Positions 53,284 to 64,000 of a stretch of DNA of 64,000 bases are shown one piece after another (position 1 is the stretch's first letter; each line of letters begins with the position of its first letter). The position numbers were made by a program, and so were the translations under genes. The notes under the pieces are model-generated. The model was given only the letters and a program-made list of their open reading frames with translations, was not told where the DNA came from and made no database searches. This DNA comes from Ligustrum vulgare. Lineage: Eukaryota > Streptophyta > Magnoliopsida > Lamiales > Oleaceae. The stretch spans positions 11,036,014 to 11,100,013 of the forward strand of contig OY743169.1 in NCBI GenBank assembly GCA_963555705.1. The letters are read 5' to 3'.

Positions 53284-54329
53284 TGCCGAATGCAGGTCTC
53301 TGTTTGTTAAAAGTTTTTTGTTTAAAAACATGTTTTTTTATGTTTTCTAGGTAAAATGTGTGGTTGAAAAATGAAAAGAGAAAATATGTGTGGTTAAAAA
53401 GTGATTTGAAAAATTGTATAAAAAAAAATATGTTTAAAAATATGTTTGCCAAACACATTTTCATGAAACGTCCCCATATGTCCACCGAGTCATACTATGT
53501 CTCTCTAGCACATCTGTGTGAATGCATTGGTACTTGTGTCCTACTGACACTACTGTCCGTGAATCTATGTGATATAACGTAGCCCCGTTTATTTAACATA
53601 TTTTTTCTTACACAATTTTTTAAATAATTTTTTAATAAAATATATTTTCTCTCTTTATTTTTCAATCACATATTTTACATAGAAAATATAAAAAAAAATA
53701 TTTTTAAACAAAAAAAATTTAACAAACAGAGACATAATCATTACAATTTTTAAATCAGCCTCCGTTTAACGATTAAAATAAATGAAATTTGTTTATAATG
53801 TGTATTATATGATTTTTTTAGATAAGATGTTTGATTAAAAATTGAAGAGAAAAAAATATCTGTGATTAAAAAGTTATATGAGAATTTATGCTTATTATAA
53901 TTTGAATGAAATAAAGTTTATCGAACCCAGCCTGAATTTAGTATCTGTTTGGTTTACTTTTTATAATCTGTTTGGTAACACTGTTTAGATTATAAATTGG
54001 TTTATTTAAAATTTTGAGATAAAAAGTAGTGGTTGAAAAATAGATAGAGAAAATGTGTATGGTTAAAAAGTGGTTTGGGAAATTGTGTAGATTATAATTT
54101 TCTCTCTCCACTTTTTAATTACACATTTCACCTCAAATTGTTTATAATAGAGTGTTTGACGGCTGGCTCAAGGATTTTTATGTATTTTTTAGGTAAAATA
54201 TGTGATTAAAAAATGGAAAGAGAAATGTGTGTTGTTAAAAACTGGTTTGACGTTTCGAAAAAATGGTTTGAGAAATTGTGTAAAAAAAAGTTTATAAACC
54301 AAAAAAAAAAAAATGAACACACTATAAAC
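53284..54329. other. MITE-fragment-rich spacer, no gene
   Basis: Repeated words taaaatgtgtggttgaaaaatg-gagagaaaatgtgtggttaaaaagtg (53350, 53820, 54000, 54195) mark nested or truncated Tourist-like copies. Boundaries could not be set confidently, except a likely right end at 54655 (accaaacagaggc). Confidence 0.45.
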
Positions 54330-54627
54330 CAATGTTTTCAGACCCGGACCGTGCATCGACTTGGTTGAGAGACTGTGTCAAAGGTTGGAAGGTCAACTCG
54401 GAGTCAACTTGAAGTCGACCCAGGCATTAATTAATATTAAAAAATTTTAAAAATCAAAAAAATAAAAAAATATATAAAATCCGGGTCAATTCGGGTCCGA
54501 GTAGGCCTGGTTTCCAGGGTCGTTGATCGGGTTTGACCCGATCGGGTTTTTAATGTGACCCGACCCAATTTTTGGGTCGGGTAGCGGGTTTTCAGGTCGA
54601 CCCGACCGGGCCGAGTTGACAACATTG
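54330..54627. mobile_element. hAT MITE (Tag1-like CAATGTTTTCA terminus), ~298 bp
   Basis: The left end CAATGTTTTCAgacccgg and right end ccgagTTGACAACATTG are inverted. The 8-bp flanks CTATAAAC (54322-54329) and ATATAAAC (54628-54635) agree at 7 of 8. It has interleaved GGGTCGACC/GGGTTTGACCCGA palindromes. It lies inside a Tourist-like copy whose halves (…cactataaac | …aaccactaccgtgttaccaaacagaggc) rejoin across it. Confidence 0.8.
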
Positions 54628-54635
54628 ATATAAAC

Positions 54636-55795
54636 CACTACCGTGTTACCAAACAGAGGCTACACAATTTTTCAAATCACATTTTAACTATACATGTTTT
54701 CTATTTTCAATTTTTAACCACACGTTTTACCTAAATATATAAATAAATCAATTTATAATTGCTACATTGTTACCGAACATTGCCTAAGTGTGTGGGTATT
54801 AACACGGTACACTATAGACAGGGATGGAGTCAGGATTTTGAGCGAGTGGGGGCCAAAATTTTCAAATTGTGGGAGGGGGGCCTCCCCCTCCCTGTCCGCC
54901 CTCGAAATTTTTTTTAACCAAAATGATTGAAATAAACCAAAAACTAAACTAAGCCAATAACCACTAACCAGAGATAGAGTATTAATAATAATGGAATTCA
55001 ATTTACAAATTTGAACTCAATTTAACCTTAAATTTCATCCAATAAATAAAAATTTCACCCTTTACACATTTACTGTCAATTTCACTCTTCAGCCGAACGG
55101 TAAACTCCCAAGCAAGACGAAATGTTTGAAAAATCGTTACCAAAAATCATCATAATTCCAACCCGTAAACATCCAAACCAGTACTTTAAAAATAACCACT
55201 ACATAGAACTCCAAGTTATTGAACTGTAGATATTTTCGAAAGTTGTGGGTAGTGTTAAGAAATGAAGAAACAATAATGCTACATTCAAAATTATACCCAT
55301 TACAATCTGGATGAGAATCAGCATGATTATCACGTGACTTTGCAAAAGCTTCATTTGATGGTATTAAAGCTTTCAAAAACAATGAGAATTTGGGAAATAA
55401 AATTCTTCAACACAACTACACAAACTGATTTCATTTATCATTTATCAATTAGTTAAGCTTAAAACTTACTTGAAATTTGGAAAAATTGCACCCAAATTTG
55501 GGTGAGACAACAGCAAAGGCCCGGCCGCGTAGAGCAGGCTGAGCAGTCGCCAGCCGGGAGTGGGAGGGGAGGGGGACCATCGGACTTGGTCGACTTCTCG
55601 AAGATGACAGCGAGGAGGCGTAGGCAGGGGACAGGTCACGACAAGGAGGCGCATGGTTGCAACGAGCAAGGATTGCGAGCCAGCAAAAATCTTGAATGGT
55701 ATTATCACATACTGGAGGCTGGACTTGGACTGGAGCATAATAAGGGAATGGGGCTTTGGGCTGTTATTTATTTATTTTTTTGGGCCTTTCTGATC

Positions 55796-55802
<7 letters not shown>
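54636..55802. other. Spacer with a hAT-like terminus and a GC-rich patch, no gene
   Basis: CAGGGATGGAGTCAGGATTTTGAGCGAGTGGGGG at 54821 onward resembles a common plant transposon end, without a visible partner. 55500-55740 is GC-rich on an AT-rich background and has open frames on both strands (55502-55804 plus, 55466-55738 minus). I recognise no domain in either. Confidence 0.4.

Positions 55803-55843
<41 letters not shown>
55803..55843. repeat. Poly-A run, 41 bases
   Basis: An unbroken A41 lies at the end of the GC-rich patch. It could be the tail of a retrotransposed sequence, but no flanking direct repeat was found. Confidence 0.9.
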
Positions 55844-55845
<2 letters not shown>

Positions 55846-56152
55846 CAACTAGGCCTTAGCAGGCTCTGTGCCTGACTATAGACTATTATGAACGAATATA
55901 TATGTAGTTGTCTTGCATGGCAAAGGCTTTGTGCATTTAGATGATGTAGGGAAATGTCGAGGATACAAAACGACATATATTGTAGTGCCTAGTGATATCA
56001 CAATGGAATGAATAATCAACGATTGGATGTGAACCTTCCAATTAGTACTCCACACGGTGACATCCTATTAGACACCCATTTCAATTGTCATCAACAATGG
56101 ACATATGGATGAGCTTTTGATGAATTATTATTGACCAAACTACTTTAGAGCT
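55844..56152. other. Spacer, no gene
   Basis: Nothing supported. Confidence 0.4.
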
Positions 56153-56727
56153 AAGAACATCCCCATTGAATGTGTTAAAGTATTTATTGGTGGAAAATGT
56201 TAACTAATAGTCAATTTTATATCTACATTAGATATGTTAATTTGTTTGTTAAATGAATTTTTTTAGTAACATGCTAATTTTCTTGTTAAATTTAGTTTGC
56301 ATTTCAACATATGATGTGACACTTCTATCTTAAAATTCTCTAATAGCGTAAATATATCTCACCCACCCATAATCCCTACTCAATCTTTTATTTATTTATT
56401 CATTTTTTTTTTTTTTTGCTTCCTTCTTAATTGTTTTTAATATCGATAAACAAATAAATTTTTTCTTGATTTCATATTATGTTTTAATGAGATATTCAAA
56501 ATAAGTACCATATTAATATATAATTTTTTCTATTTTAAAAATAAGTACTTATCAATTCTTAGGCTTAAGTAAAAATTAAACATCTATTATGAAAATAATA
56601 AGTAGCTAACTTTAGCATGTACCAAAAAAAAAAAAAAAAAAAACTTTAGCATGTATACGTGTCATTTAACATCTAGTTTTCTTCCTATGTGGCTAGCTAA
56701 ATTTAACATATCTAATTCGGATGCTCT
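56153..56727. mobile_element. MITE-like element with AGAACATCCCCATTGAATGTGTTAAA termini
   Basis: The left end AGAACATCCCCATTGAATGTGTTAAA and right end TTTAACATATCTAATTCGGATGCTCT are inverted, about 70% alike. Both arms continue with related sub-terminal words (aatgttaacta / tagctaaatttaacat). Such gAGCATCC-type ends are common in non-autonomous plant DNA transposons. No target duplication is certain. Confidence 0.5.
56608..56655. repeat. Poly-A flanked by a 14-bp direct repeat
   Basis: AACTTTAGCATGTA occurs at 56608-56621 and 56642-56655 with only CC plus about 18-19 A between. This is the footprint expected of an extremely 5'-truncated LINE-type or processed insertion, reduced to its tail. 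Confidence 0.7.
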
Positions 56728-57480
56728 AAACTAATTGGTTGATTGACAAGAATTTGTAGTTACTAGGGATCACATTTCGAAATTGCAGACCTTTAATGTC
56801 AACGCATAGTCCCATGAATAATGAACTGTTTTCCATTGAAGAATACATAATACGTCAGATGAAAATACAAAAACTTGAGTGAAGTATCAATGTATACTAA
56901 CAAATACAAAAATACTACGCGTATCTCCAACAAAAAAAATGATTGTACATGATTTCCACAACGTGCAACTCTCATGGTCATGATTCCCTAATATAGAGTT
57001 TGATTTCACATACATAATAACAGCTAGAAAATTAGATATCAATTTTATCATTCAATTCCTTCAATAAAACCAATGATATGAACGAAGAACAAAATAATCA
57101 ACAACTTCCACTTTCTATTCGGATATTGACATTCAATTTCTTTGAATGTTCTCTTCCTCTCCTCTTGAAAGACGTAAGTGTGTCGATAGATAGAATTCTA
57201 CTTCCGTTAGAATGACGTTTTCTAGCTCGAGCAAAATTGTCAACATGCTCTTCCTCTAGGATTATTGGGGTCGACATCTAAATATGTCCCGTCTACAATG
57301 GGGGCTCGTGCATCTAATGAATAAATAAACATATAATATTATAACAAAATTAATATTATGCTAATGAACATATAACATTACACGCCATCAACATACCAAT
57401 ATTGCTCTTCAAGTCACGGTGGAAGAGTAACGTACACTGACATCATGTACGAGTTTCAACTAAATAATTGATGATCATTT
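56728..57480. other. Spacer, no gene
   Basis: AT-rich sequence up to the CACTA terminus. Nothing supported. Confidence 0.4.
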
Positions 57481-57494
57481 CACTACAACAAAGT

Positions 57495-57815
57495 TTACTT
57501 TTTATGGCGTGCAATGCATGCCGTAAAAACCATGTCGTAAAAAGTGACATACTTTTTACGGCGTGCAATGCATGCCGCGAAAGCATGCCGTAAATAACAT
57601 TTCACGGCTTGCATCTGCGAGTCGTAAAATGCATATTTTACGGCTTGCGATATGCATGCCGTAATAAACTCAGATGGCGTGCTATGTACACGCCGTAAAT
57701 AACATTTCAAGGCTTGCATCCGCACGCCATAAAAAGTAGGTAGCTTTTATGGCATGCTTCTGCATGCCGTAAAATACATTGTTAATGGCGTTCAATGCCC
57801 GCCGTAAGTGTACAT
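57495..57815. repeat. CACTA-2 sub-terminal repeats (GGCGTGCAATGCATGCCGTAAAA)
   Basis: About ten copies, alternately direct and inverted, of a palindromic unit around GGCGTGC-ATGCATGCCGTAAA, with variants ggcttgcatctgcgagtcgtaaaa. This is the expected TNPA-binding region. The minus frame 57495-57725 is a by-product. Confidence 0.85.
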
Positions 57816-58265
57816 TTTATTTTTTTAATAATTATTTATTTCATTATAATCAACCTATAATAATTACGAAGCAAAACAAAATTATAATAAATTCGAAACC
57901 AATCATGCAACAAAAATATAATATTAATCCATATGTAAAGTTTTACATGGATTTGATAGCAACATATCAAAGTATAGAATTTGTTTCTAAAAAACTGATT
58001 AAAATGTTTCAAAATATTCAATCCATATCGAAGTTTTTACTTTCTAAAACTATGATTCAGCTATCCCCAAAATAATCAACTCCCTGCATATTACAAAAAT
58101 AACAAGATGTAAGTAATAAACTTAGAACAACATACAAATCAGAAGTACGTCAAAAAATATACTCTACTATTTGTTTCCATTTGCACAAAAGAAAAATGAA
58201 ATAGCATGAAAATGGAAATAAAATAAAAATAGAAATGAAGATTACCTTGTTGTGATTACATCTAA

Positions 58266-60089
58266 TCAATCCACTTCGATGTACCTAATTGGCCATTCAA
58301 TTGTACTTCCTAATGCATCTTCAAGAAGAAAAAGCTCACGAGTAAGGCGATATAAGCTAACATTATCAATCACTTCAGTAACCCAAACTCTCTAACATTC
58401 ATTACCAAGTGGTACATGATGCACTAGATCACTTGAGTTTGTTAATGCAATTTCTCCTTTTGCTACAACTTCAGCTTTCCCAAACTAAGACATCAATTTG
58501 CACTTCTTATTCTTAAGATTATGTATATCATTCAAACTTGTTTCTCTAGGCTGTAAATTCATATTCAATTGTAAAATTTGTTATTTTAAGAATATAGATG
58601 TATATGTAAAATAGAATAACATTAACAAATTATAATTTTCACTTACAATATCTTCTTGTTCAACACTTTTACCCTTCCCTTGAAACAAAGATTTTAATTC
58701 TTTAACTTCATCTCTCAACTCTTGGACTTGAGTTTGCAAATTGTGATTGTGCACCAAAGTATTCAACTTTGAAGAATTCGCACCGAAGCCAAGACCTCTC
58801 ACCCGTCCCCTATGTTCTGGACCAAGTACTCTTGCAACACTATCGTCTTTGAGAGAATGTTTATTTGGTGAGGTAACCACTTCTGAATATGCTTTTATCT
58901 TTTGCTAATATCATGAAATTCAGTAATGAGTTAAAGTTATATAAATACAAACTTTAAATAACAAAAAAATAACAAAAGCAACATTATTACCAATGTTTCC
59001 TCAGCTAATTCATTTATTGGTTCCCCATTTTTTCGTATACGTCCTCGTATATAAACAAGGTCTCTCGTAATGGAATCGGGGTCTTCACTTTCTATGCGCT
59101 GCAATTTTTCATATATGCCATAATTTGTAAACGTGTAGAAATTCTCAAGCAAATTTAACTTATAAGGATGAAAATTTTACCAATTCAGCTTCTAAGCGAG
59201 CAAATCCCTTTCTACTTGTTGTATGCATCATTGTTTGGCTAACCCTCATTCTTTTGAATCTTTCATTCTTTTCCTGCAAAAATCAATAAGTTCTGTATAA
59301 GCAAAACTTTATATATGAATATAGACTTGTTGGGAAAACTTTGGGTCTCTAAATAAAAGTTTGCATAATTCAAGTTAAGACCAATTAATATCTTACTCTG
59401 TATGATTGAGAATTGCGTTCTTTAACAAATGCTTGCCATTCTTCCATTGAATCAACATTATCTGGCTTAAGGAGAGCTGCAGCTCGTATCATGCCAACTT
59501 CTCTGCCTGTGTTACTAATTGCTTTAAGAATATTAGATCGATGATCTCGCCAATTCTTTCCCAATTTTTGCATAACATATTTTCTATGACAAGAGTCAAC
59601 TTCAAACTTTTGCTGCATCAAAGTACACAAGATTAGCAGTACTATATAATATAAATTATATATGTGACTTGAAGTTTTTATCACCTGAACATGCTCCCAT
59701 ATGTCATCAAGAAAACTTTCATTGATATCTTTCCAATTTTTCCATGTGATTGGTATAAGCTCTCTAGCCGTAATTCCAAGAAATGACGATAACTTATTTG
59801 AACCCTTACAAATTGGCTGCCCTCTTTCATTAAACTCTACTGGTAACTTCGCTAATTTTCCCTTGTTGAGATAATTTAGTTTTGCTCTACCCCTCCCCTT
59901 CTTTCCTTTTTCAGTAGTATTAGCACTGTTAGGTAAGACTTCTACATGTTACAAGTCTTTTTCTTGTATGTTTGGAATTGTATTTGAACTTCCCTCTGAT
60001 ATCCTTATGCCATCATTTCCTTCTCTAGTAGCAGCAACGATTGAAGCTTTTTTAGCTCGTTTTGATTTCTTATAACCTTGATTAGATGA
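58266..60089 (-). pseudogene. TNPA-like: CACTA TNPA-like Transposase_24 protein, interrupted
   Basis: Minus-strand exons: 59685-60089, 59397-59612, 59181-59273, 58991-59098, 58647-58898, 58266-58550. Readable landmarks: GRGRAKLNYLNKGKLAKLPV and ERGQPICKGSNKLSSFLGIT (N-terminal Transposase_24), CHRKYVMQKLGKNWRDHRSN, MMHTTSRKGFARLEAEL, VLGPEHRGRVRGLGFG followed by a coiled-coil-like QVQELRDEVKELKSLFQ, and a C-terminal VHHVPLGNEC / GSTIEWP module. TNPA-type proteins bind sub-terminal repeats and bring the ends together. Stops: TAA at 59949-59951, TAG at 58485-58487 and TAG at 58392-58394. The exon at 60089 follows the last TNPD exon by 85 bp in a plausible intron, so a joined TNPD-TNPA transcript is possible. 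Confidence 0.82.
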
Positions 60090-60174
60090 CTATATAAAAA
60101 AAATAAGAAAACACATTATTTTACTTATATTTAACATATTAACATTATAAGCCCTCAACAACTTGACAACTTAC

Positions 60175-63100
60175 TTCACCGGGATATGTCATATTATGTC
60201 CACTCATATCAACATCAACATCCAAAATCTTTCAACTTTCATCATTTGCATCTATAAAAAATAATGAATTTAGAAACATAAAATCATTATAATATGATAT
60301 GAATAAATAAAAATTAAAACAAAGCGAGACAAAATCTTAAATCTATATAATTACCATATTCAATATCAATGCTCTCACAATCATGTCTTACATAACCTTC
60401 ATCTTCAATATTTATATCAAATCGTAATGTATTTGTTGTGTATGGAGTATAAGCCTCCTCGTCAAGATTTTCTAACTCATGAAATCCTCTAGAAGGTACC
60501 TTTAGCACAACATACCAGTTAGATGTATCAATCTCTCTAGAATAAAAAACTTGTTTTGCTTGTGATGCTAAAATAAATGGATCTCTTTCAAACTGATGTT
60601 GTCTTCTATGAAGATTTATCAATGTAAATCCTTCTTCAGTTTTGACTCCATTATCTATATTCGTCCAATCACAATGAAACAGTGGAACTTTAAAACTATG
60701 ATAGTCTGCTAAAATTATGTCATTTATAACCCCGTAATAAGAAATTTTACCAACTACATGACTTGTATCCTTGACACTGGACCGACAAATAGTTTGTACT
60801 TCAATAGAAGCACCACTGTTTTGTGTAGTTCTGCTAACATCGATTGTATGAAATCGATGTCCATTGATAACATAACCGGAATATGATATCACTTCATTTC
60901 TAGGTCGACGTGCAAATCACTTCAATGTACTTGACATGTTACTATTGTCTTGTTTGCCTATTTTCGCAAACCAAGAAGTAAAAGTCTCCATATGTCTCAT
61001 TTGTAATAATGTTTCATTCTTGGCAGTACGGCTATCTGAACTCTTAATCTCTTCTTTATGCATCCTAAATGAAAATAAAATATATAAATAATAAGACAAA
61101 TTTATGAGAGAATATGAATCATTATTAAACTAATAAATGAATTAACTTCATTACGTTATATATGGTTCAACTTCAGCGCTGTTAAATAGAACATAACGAT
61201 GAGCGACCTCTAACATTTCTTGACTCAAAGTCTTTAATATTCCTTTATAAATTGTACGACCATCAATAATTGTTTCATTCTCGAAATCTTCATTTCGAGT
61301 ATGTCGAATACCTACTTCAGCAGCTTGTTTCAGGTAGCCACTACAAAAATGGATACATTCATCTACTAAATAACGCTCTGCTATGCAACCCTCAGGTTTT
61401 GAACGATTTCTAACATATCCCTTAAGTGTCTTCATAAACCTAATTCACAACATAATACGCATGGAATACCTAATTAATTAGAAGAAGAAATGTTGAATAA
61501 GTTCAAAAGTATAATAGTAAGTTACCTCTCAAACGGATACATCCAACGATATTGTACAGGTCCACCAATGCGAACCTCACGTCCAAGGTGGATTGTTAAA
61601 TGAATCATTATATCAAAAAAAATATGGAGGGAAATACCTTTCTAACATACACAAAATCACTGCAACGTCCTCTTCCAGCTTTTCTAATTTATTTTTATCA
61701 AACACTCTTTGACATATTTCGTTGAAAAATGTACATAACCGAAAAATTGCATTTCTTGGTCCTCTAGGTAAAAGTCCCCTTAATGCAACTGATAGCAATT
61801 GTTGTATGAGCACATGGAAACCATCAGGTAATCTTAAATCAAACAACCTTTTGCAAAATAATTCTTTCTCTTTTTTGGATAACATGTATGATGCTGCAGG
61901 TAGGTAATATTTATTTCCTTTTAACTCTGGATGAAGATCCTTTCCAATACCCATATTGAGCAAATCCTTACGAGAATTTAGCCCATCTTTTGATTTTCCC
62001 TTTACATTCAAAATAGTTCCAAGAAGGCTCTCGCAAACATTCTTCTCAATGTGCATTACCTCTAAATTATGACGCAGAAGTAGTGTCTGAAAAGTAAGAA
62101 TATAAATTTAGAAAAAAATTGAGCAAAAAAATACCTAGTTTAAAACAATTTAAAATGACTAACCTCCCAATATTGTAACTCAAAGAATATTGATTTTTTT
62201 TCCATGGCCAATCAGAATCTGATTTTTTCTTCTTTCTTTTCTTTCCTGTTTTTCCCCAATTATTACTAATATTCTTCATTGAAGACATCAATTCTTGACC
62301 AGTTAAAATTTTAGGACTCAGCCTATGCTCCTTATTTCCATCAAACCAAGCTTCTTTCAAACGATAAGGATGATTATATGCAAGAAACCTTCTATGACCC
62401 ATGTATGCAAACTTTCGACTATATGTCAACAATTTCGCACAGGTGGAAAAACCACATACCGAACATGCTGCTTCGCCTTTTGTAGGATATCCTGATAAGT
62501 TTCCATAAGTCGGAAAATCATTAATTGTCCACATCAATACAGCCTTCAAATTGAAGGAGGACTTTGTAAATCCATCATACACTTCAACACCAATATTCCA
62601 CAACTCCTTTAAATCTTCTATTAGTGGTTCTAGATACACATCTATATCATTCCCAGGTTGTTTTGGACCTGGGATTAACAAAGTCAACAACAATTTTTCT
62701 TTAGACATGCATATCTAAGGAGGGATATTATATATAACTAATATCACTGGCCAACAACTATACCTAGAAATTAGGTCCCCAAAGGGATTAAATCCATCAG
62801 ATGAAAGACCAAGCCTAAGATTTCGTAGTTCAGATGCAAAAGAAGGCCACTTTTGATCAATTCTCTCCCAAGCTAATGAATCAACTGTATAACGTATTTT
62901 TCCATCTTGACTTTTGTGATTTAAATGCCATATTAATTGTTCTGCCTTATCAGGGGACCTAAATATTCTTCTAAATCGTGGTATGATTGGAAAATGTCGC
63001 AAGATCCTTGCAGGTATCCCTTTTAGAATCTTCTTAGTTTGTTCATTAACTTTCCACCGAGAAGATCCACATTTTGGACATGTCTCTAAATTCTCTAGAT

Positions 63101-63811
63101 CATTTCTAAACAAACAGCAATCATTTACGCATGCATGTATCTTCTCATATCCTAGATCAAAGGTGTTCAATAATTTTTTCGTTGAATTACAAGAATCAGG
63201 AAGGGTGTTCCCATATGGTAGCATGTCTCGAATAATATCAAGAAGTTCATTGAAACCGTTGTCAGTTATGCCATGTGTAGCTTTAAGCTTGTATAAGACA
63301 ACGGTTGCAGACATCCTTGTGTATTTTGTACAACCGAGATATAAAGGAATCTCAACGCCCTCATATGTATTTGAAAAGTCTCTCTCTCTATCTTCATTCT
63401 CAGGTTCTATAATGTTGTTTTTATGAAGAAATGTATCTCTATACATCCTATATGTCTCTAGATTTTCTATCTCTTGAGGAGGCAATGATGCACTCACTTT
63501 TTCCCTATGAAATACCCAAGTAGTATATGTAGGATACATCCCATGAATGATCAAATGCTCATACATCGTGTCAAAATATTGGTGAAATAGGTTTTTGCAA
63601 CATTTGCAAGGGCATATGACCTTTTCTGGATTCCCTGCATTTGCTTGCACCATATTTGCAAACATTCTTGCACCATATTGATATGCCTCATAAACTCTAT
63701 AATAAAACACTAAATAAATCATCAAAACGACGTTTATGAACATATTTATTTATTTTTTTAAATTTAAGGGATGTAATATAACCTTGATAGGTGTACCCAA
63801 TCTTTATCCAT
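60175..63811 (-). pseudogene. TNPD-like: CACTA transposase TNPD/Tnp2, interrupted
   Basis: Minus-strand exons with GT-AG borders: 63783-63811 (MDKDWVHLS), 62164-63696, 61526-62086, 61155-61439, 60355-61064, 60175-60251. Domains in order: transposase-associated Zn-type N-terminus (CPCKCCKN), Tnp2/Transposase_21 (NDCCLFRNDLENLETCPKCG; LSSDGFNPFGDL; LLIPGPKQPGNDIDVYLEPL), DUF4218 (LRHNLEVMHIEKNVCESLLG; MYPFER; GYVRNRSKPEGCIAERYL) and DUF4216 (YSGYVINGHRFHT; DPFILASQAKQVFY). TNPD is the nuclear transposase that recognises CACTA ends and cuts. Defects: TAG at 62715-62717 where the family has Trp (PPW), TGA at 60917-60919 (LKW), TGA at 60232-60234, and one-base shifts in A8/T8 runs at 62194-62201 and 61615-61622. 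Outside these, the reading is well conserved. Confidence 0.88.
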
Positions 63812-64000
63812 GATGATATACCAACACTATTAAGATATAATCTGTTACAACACAATAAAAAAATAATGACAAAAAAAGATTATGATTTGTTATTTGAGTT
63901 TTGGAATTGGCTAATTTTATGTTATGTTTTTAAAAAATGAAACTGATATTTGTTATGCGATTTAATATTTTTCCTAAAATATCTCTTGTAATTTTGGATG

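Larger units (their letters stand above)
57481..64000 (-). mobile_element. CACTA (En/Spm) element with transposase genes, one end in window
   Basis: The left terminus CACTACAACAAAGTTTACTTTTTATGG at 57481 is followed by sub-terminal repeats, then by transposase exons all on the minus strand, so 57481 is the element's 3' end and its 5' end lies beyond 64000. The base triplet outside is TTT (57478-57480). Gene order on the minus strand, TNPD-like (Tnp2, DUF4218, DUF4216) then TNPA-like (Transposase_24), is that of En/Spm elements. Stops and two one-base shifts make this copy inactive as read. Its sub-terminal repeats differ from those of the CACTA element at 24641-30904. Confidence 0.88.

Noticed and set aside
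53066..53485. 139-codon Phe/Tyr-rich minus frame
   Set aside because: AT-rich tandem duplication read in one frame; no family features.
55466..55804. GC-rich frames on both strands (90 and 100 codons)
   Set aside because: Both strands open at once over the same GC-rich patch and neither has a recognisable domain; kept only as a compositional note.
62983..63426. 147-codon plus-strand frame
   Set aside because: Antisense shadow of the TNPD transposase exon.
22..64000. Search for an undescribed defence- or CRISPR-like system
   Set aside because: No regularly spaced identical repeats with unique spacers and no operon-like gene clusters; the repeats present are transposon or minisatellite arrays.

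Overview
This is plant nuclear DNA, almost certainly from a eudicot. The signs are a LONELY GUY (LOG) cytokinin-activation gene, a light-harvesting LHCA gene fragment with plant-style GT-AG introns, and a dense load of plant transposons (Ty1-copia, CACTA, Helitron, hAT, Tourist-like MITEs, SINE, TRIM). The sequence is AT-rich with long T/A homopolymers. I cannot name the species. No bacterial-type operon, CRISPR array or rRNA is present.

Only the first 1.3 kb looks like normal gene space: the 3' end of an unrecognised Cys-containing protein (frame open from the window edge to 413) and an intronless LOG10-like gene (662-1315). The rest is nested repeats. 1.3-3.5 kb: tandem repeats and a lone copia-type LTR with its primer-binding side. 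3.6-5.1 kb: an AT-rich tandem duplication and a Helitron 3' end. 5.43-8.72 kb: a decayed copia element (TSD TATTC). 10.7-17.9 kb: several minisatellites, a TIR-bounded repeat element and a hAT element. 17.96-22.59 kb: a tandem Helitron array on the minus strand with a helicase remnant, inserted exactly between A and T of a repeat whose empty copy lies nearby.

24.64-30.90 kb is a complete CACTA element (TSD GGG) that carries pieces of host genes: one exon resembling tRNA-His guanylyltransferase and the last four exons of an LHCA5-like antenna gene. A 954-bp TRIM retrotransposon sits inside the last LHCA exon (TSD CAGGG). 34.06-38.81 kb is a copia element on the minus strand (TSD GCATA, LTRs about 96% alike by eye). 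40.99-47.01 kb is a second copia element on the plus strand (TSD TTAAT). SINE copies lie at 39.56-40.87 kb. 47-57 kb is a graveyard of short DNA transposons (Tourist-like, hAT, foldback) with tandem duplications.

57.48 kb to the window end is one end of a potentially autonomous En/Spm-type CACTA element. Its transposase genes (TNPD-like and TNPA-like) are read on the minus strand from 63811 to 58266. They are interrupted by stops, four to five of which fall where the family has or probably has Trp, and by two one-base shifts in homopolymers. The far end lies outside the window.

The elements are independent insertions rather than a working system. The most informative structure is the gene-capturing CACTA with the TRIM nested in its captured exon, followed by the Helitron array with a recoverable empty site.
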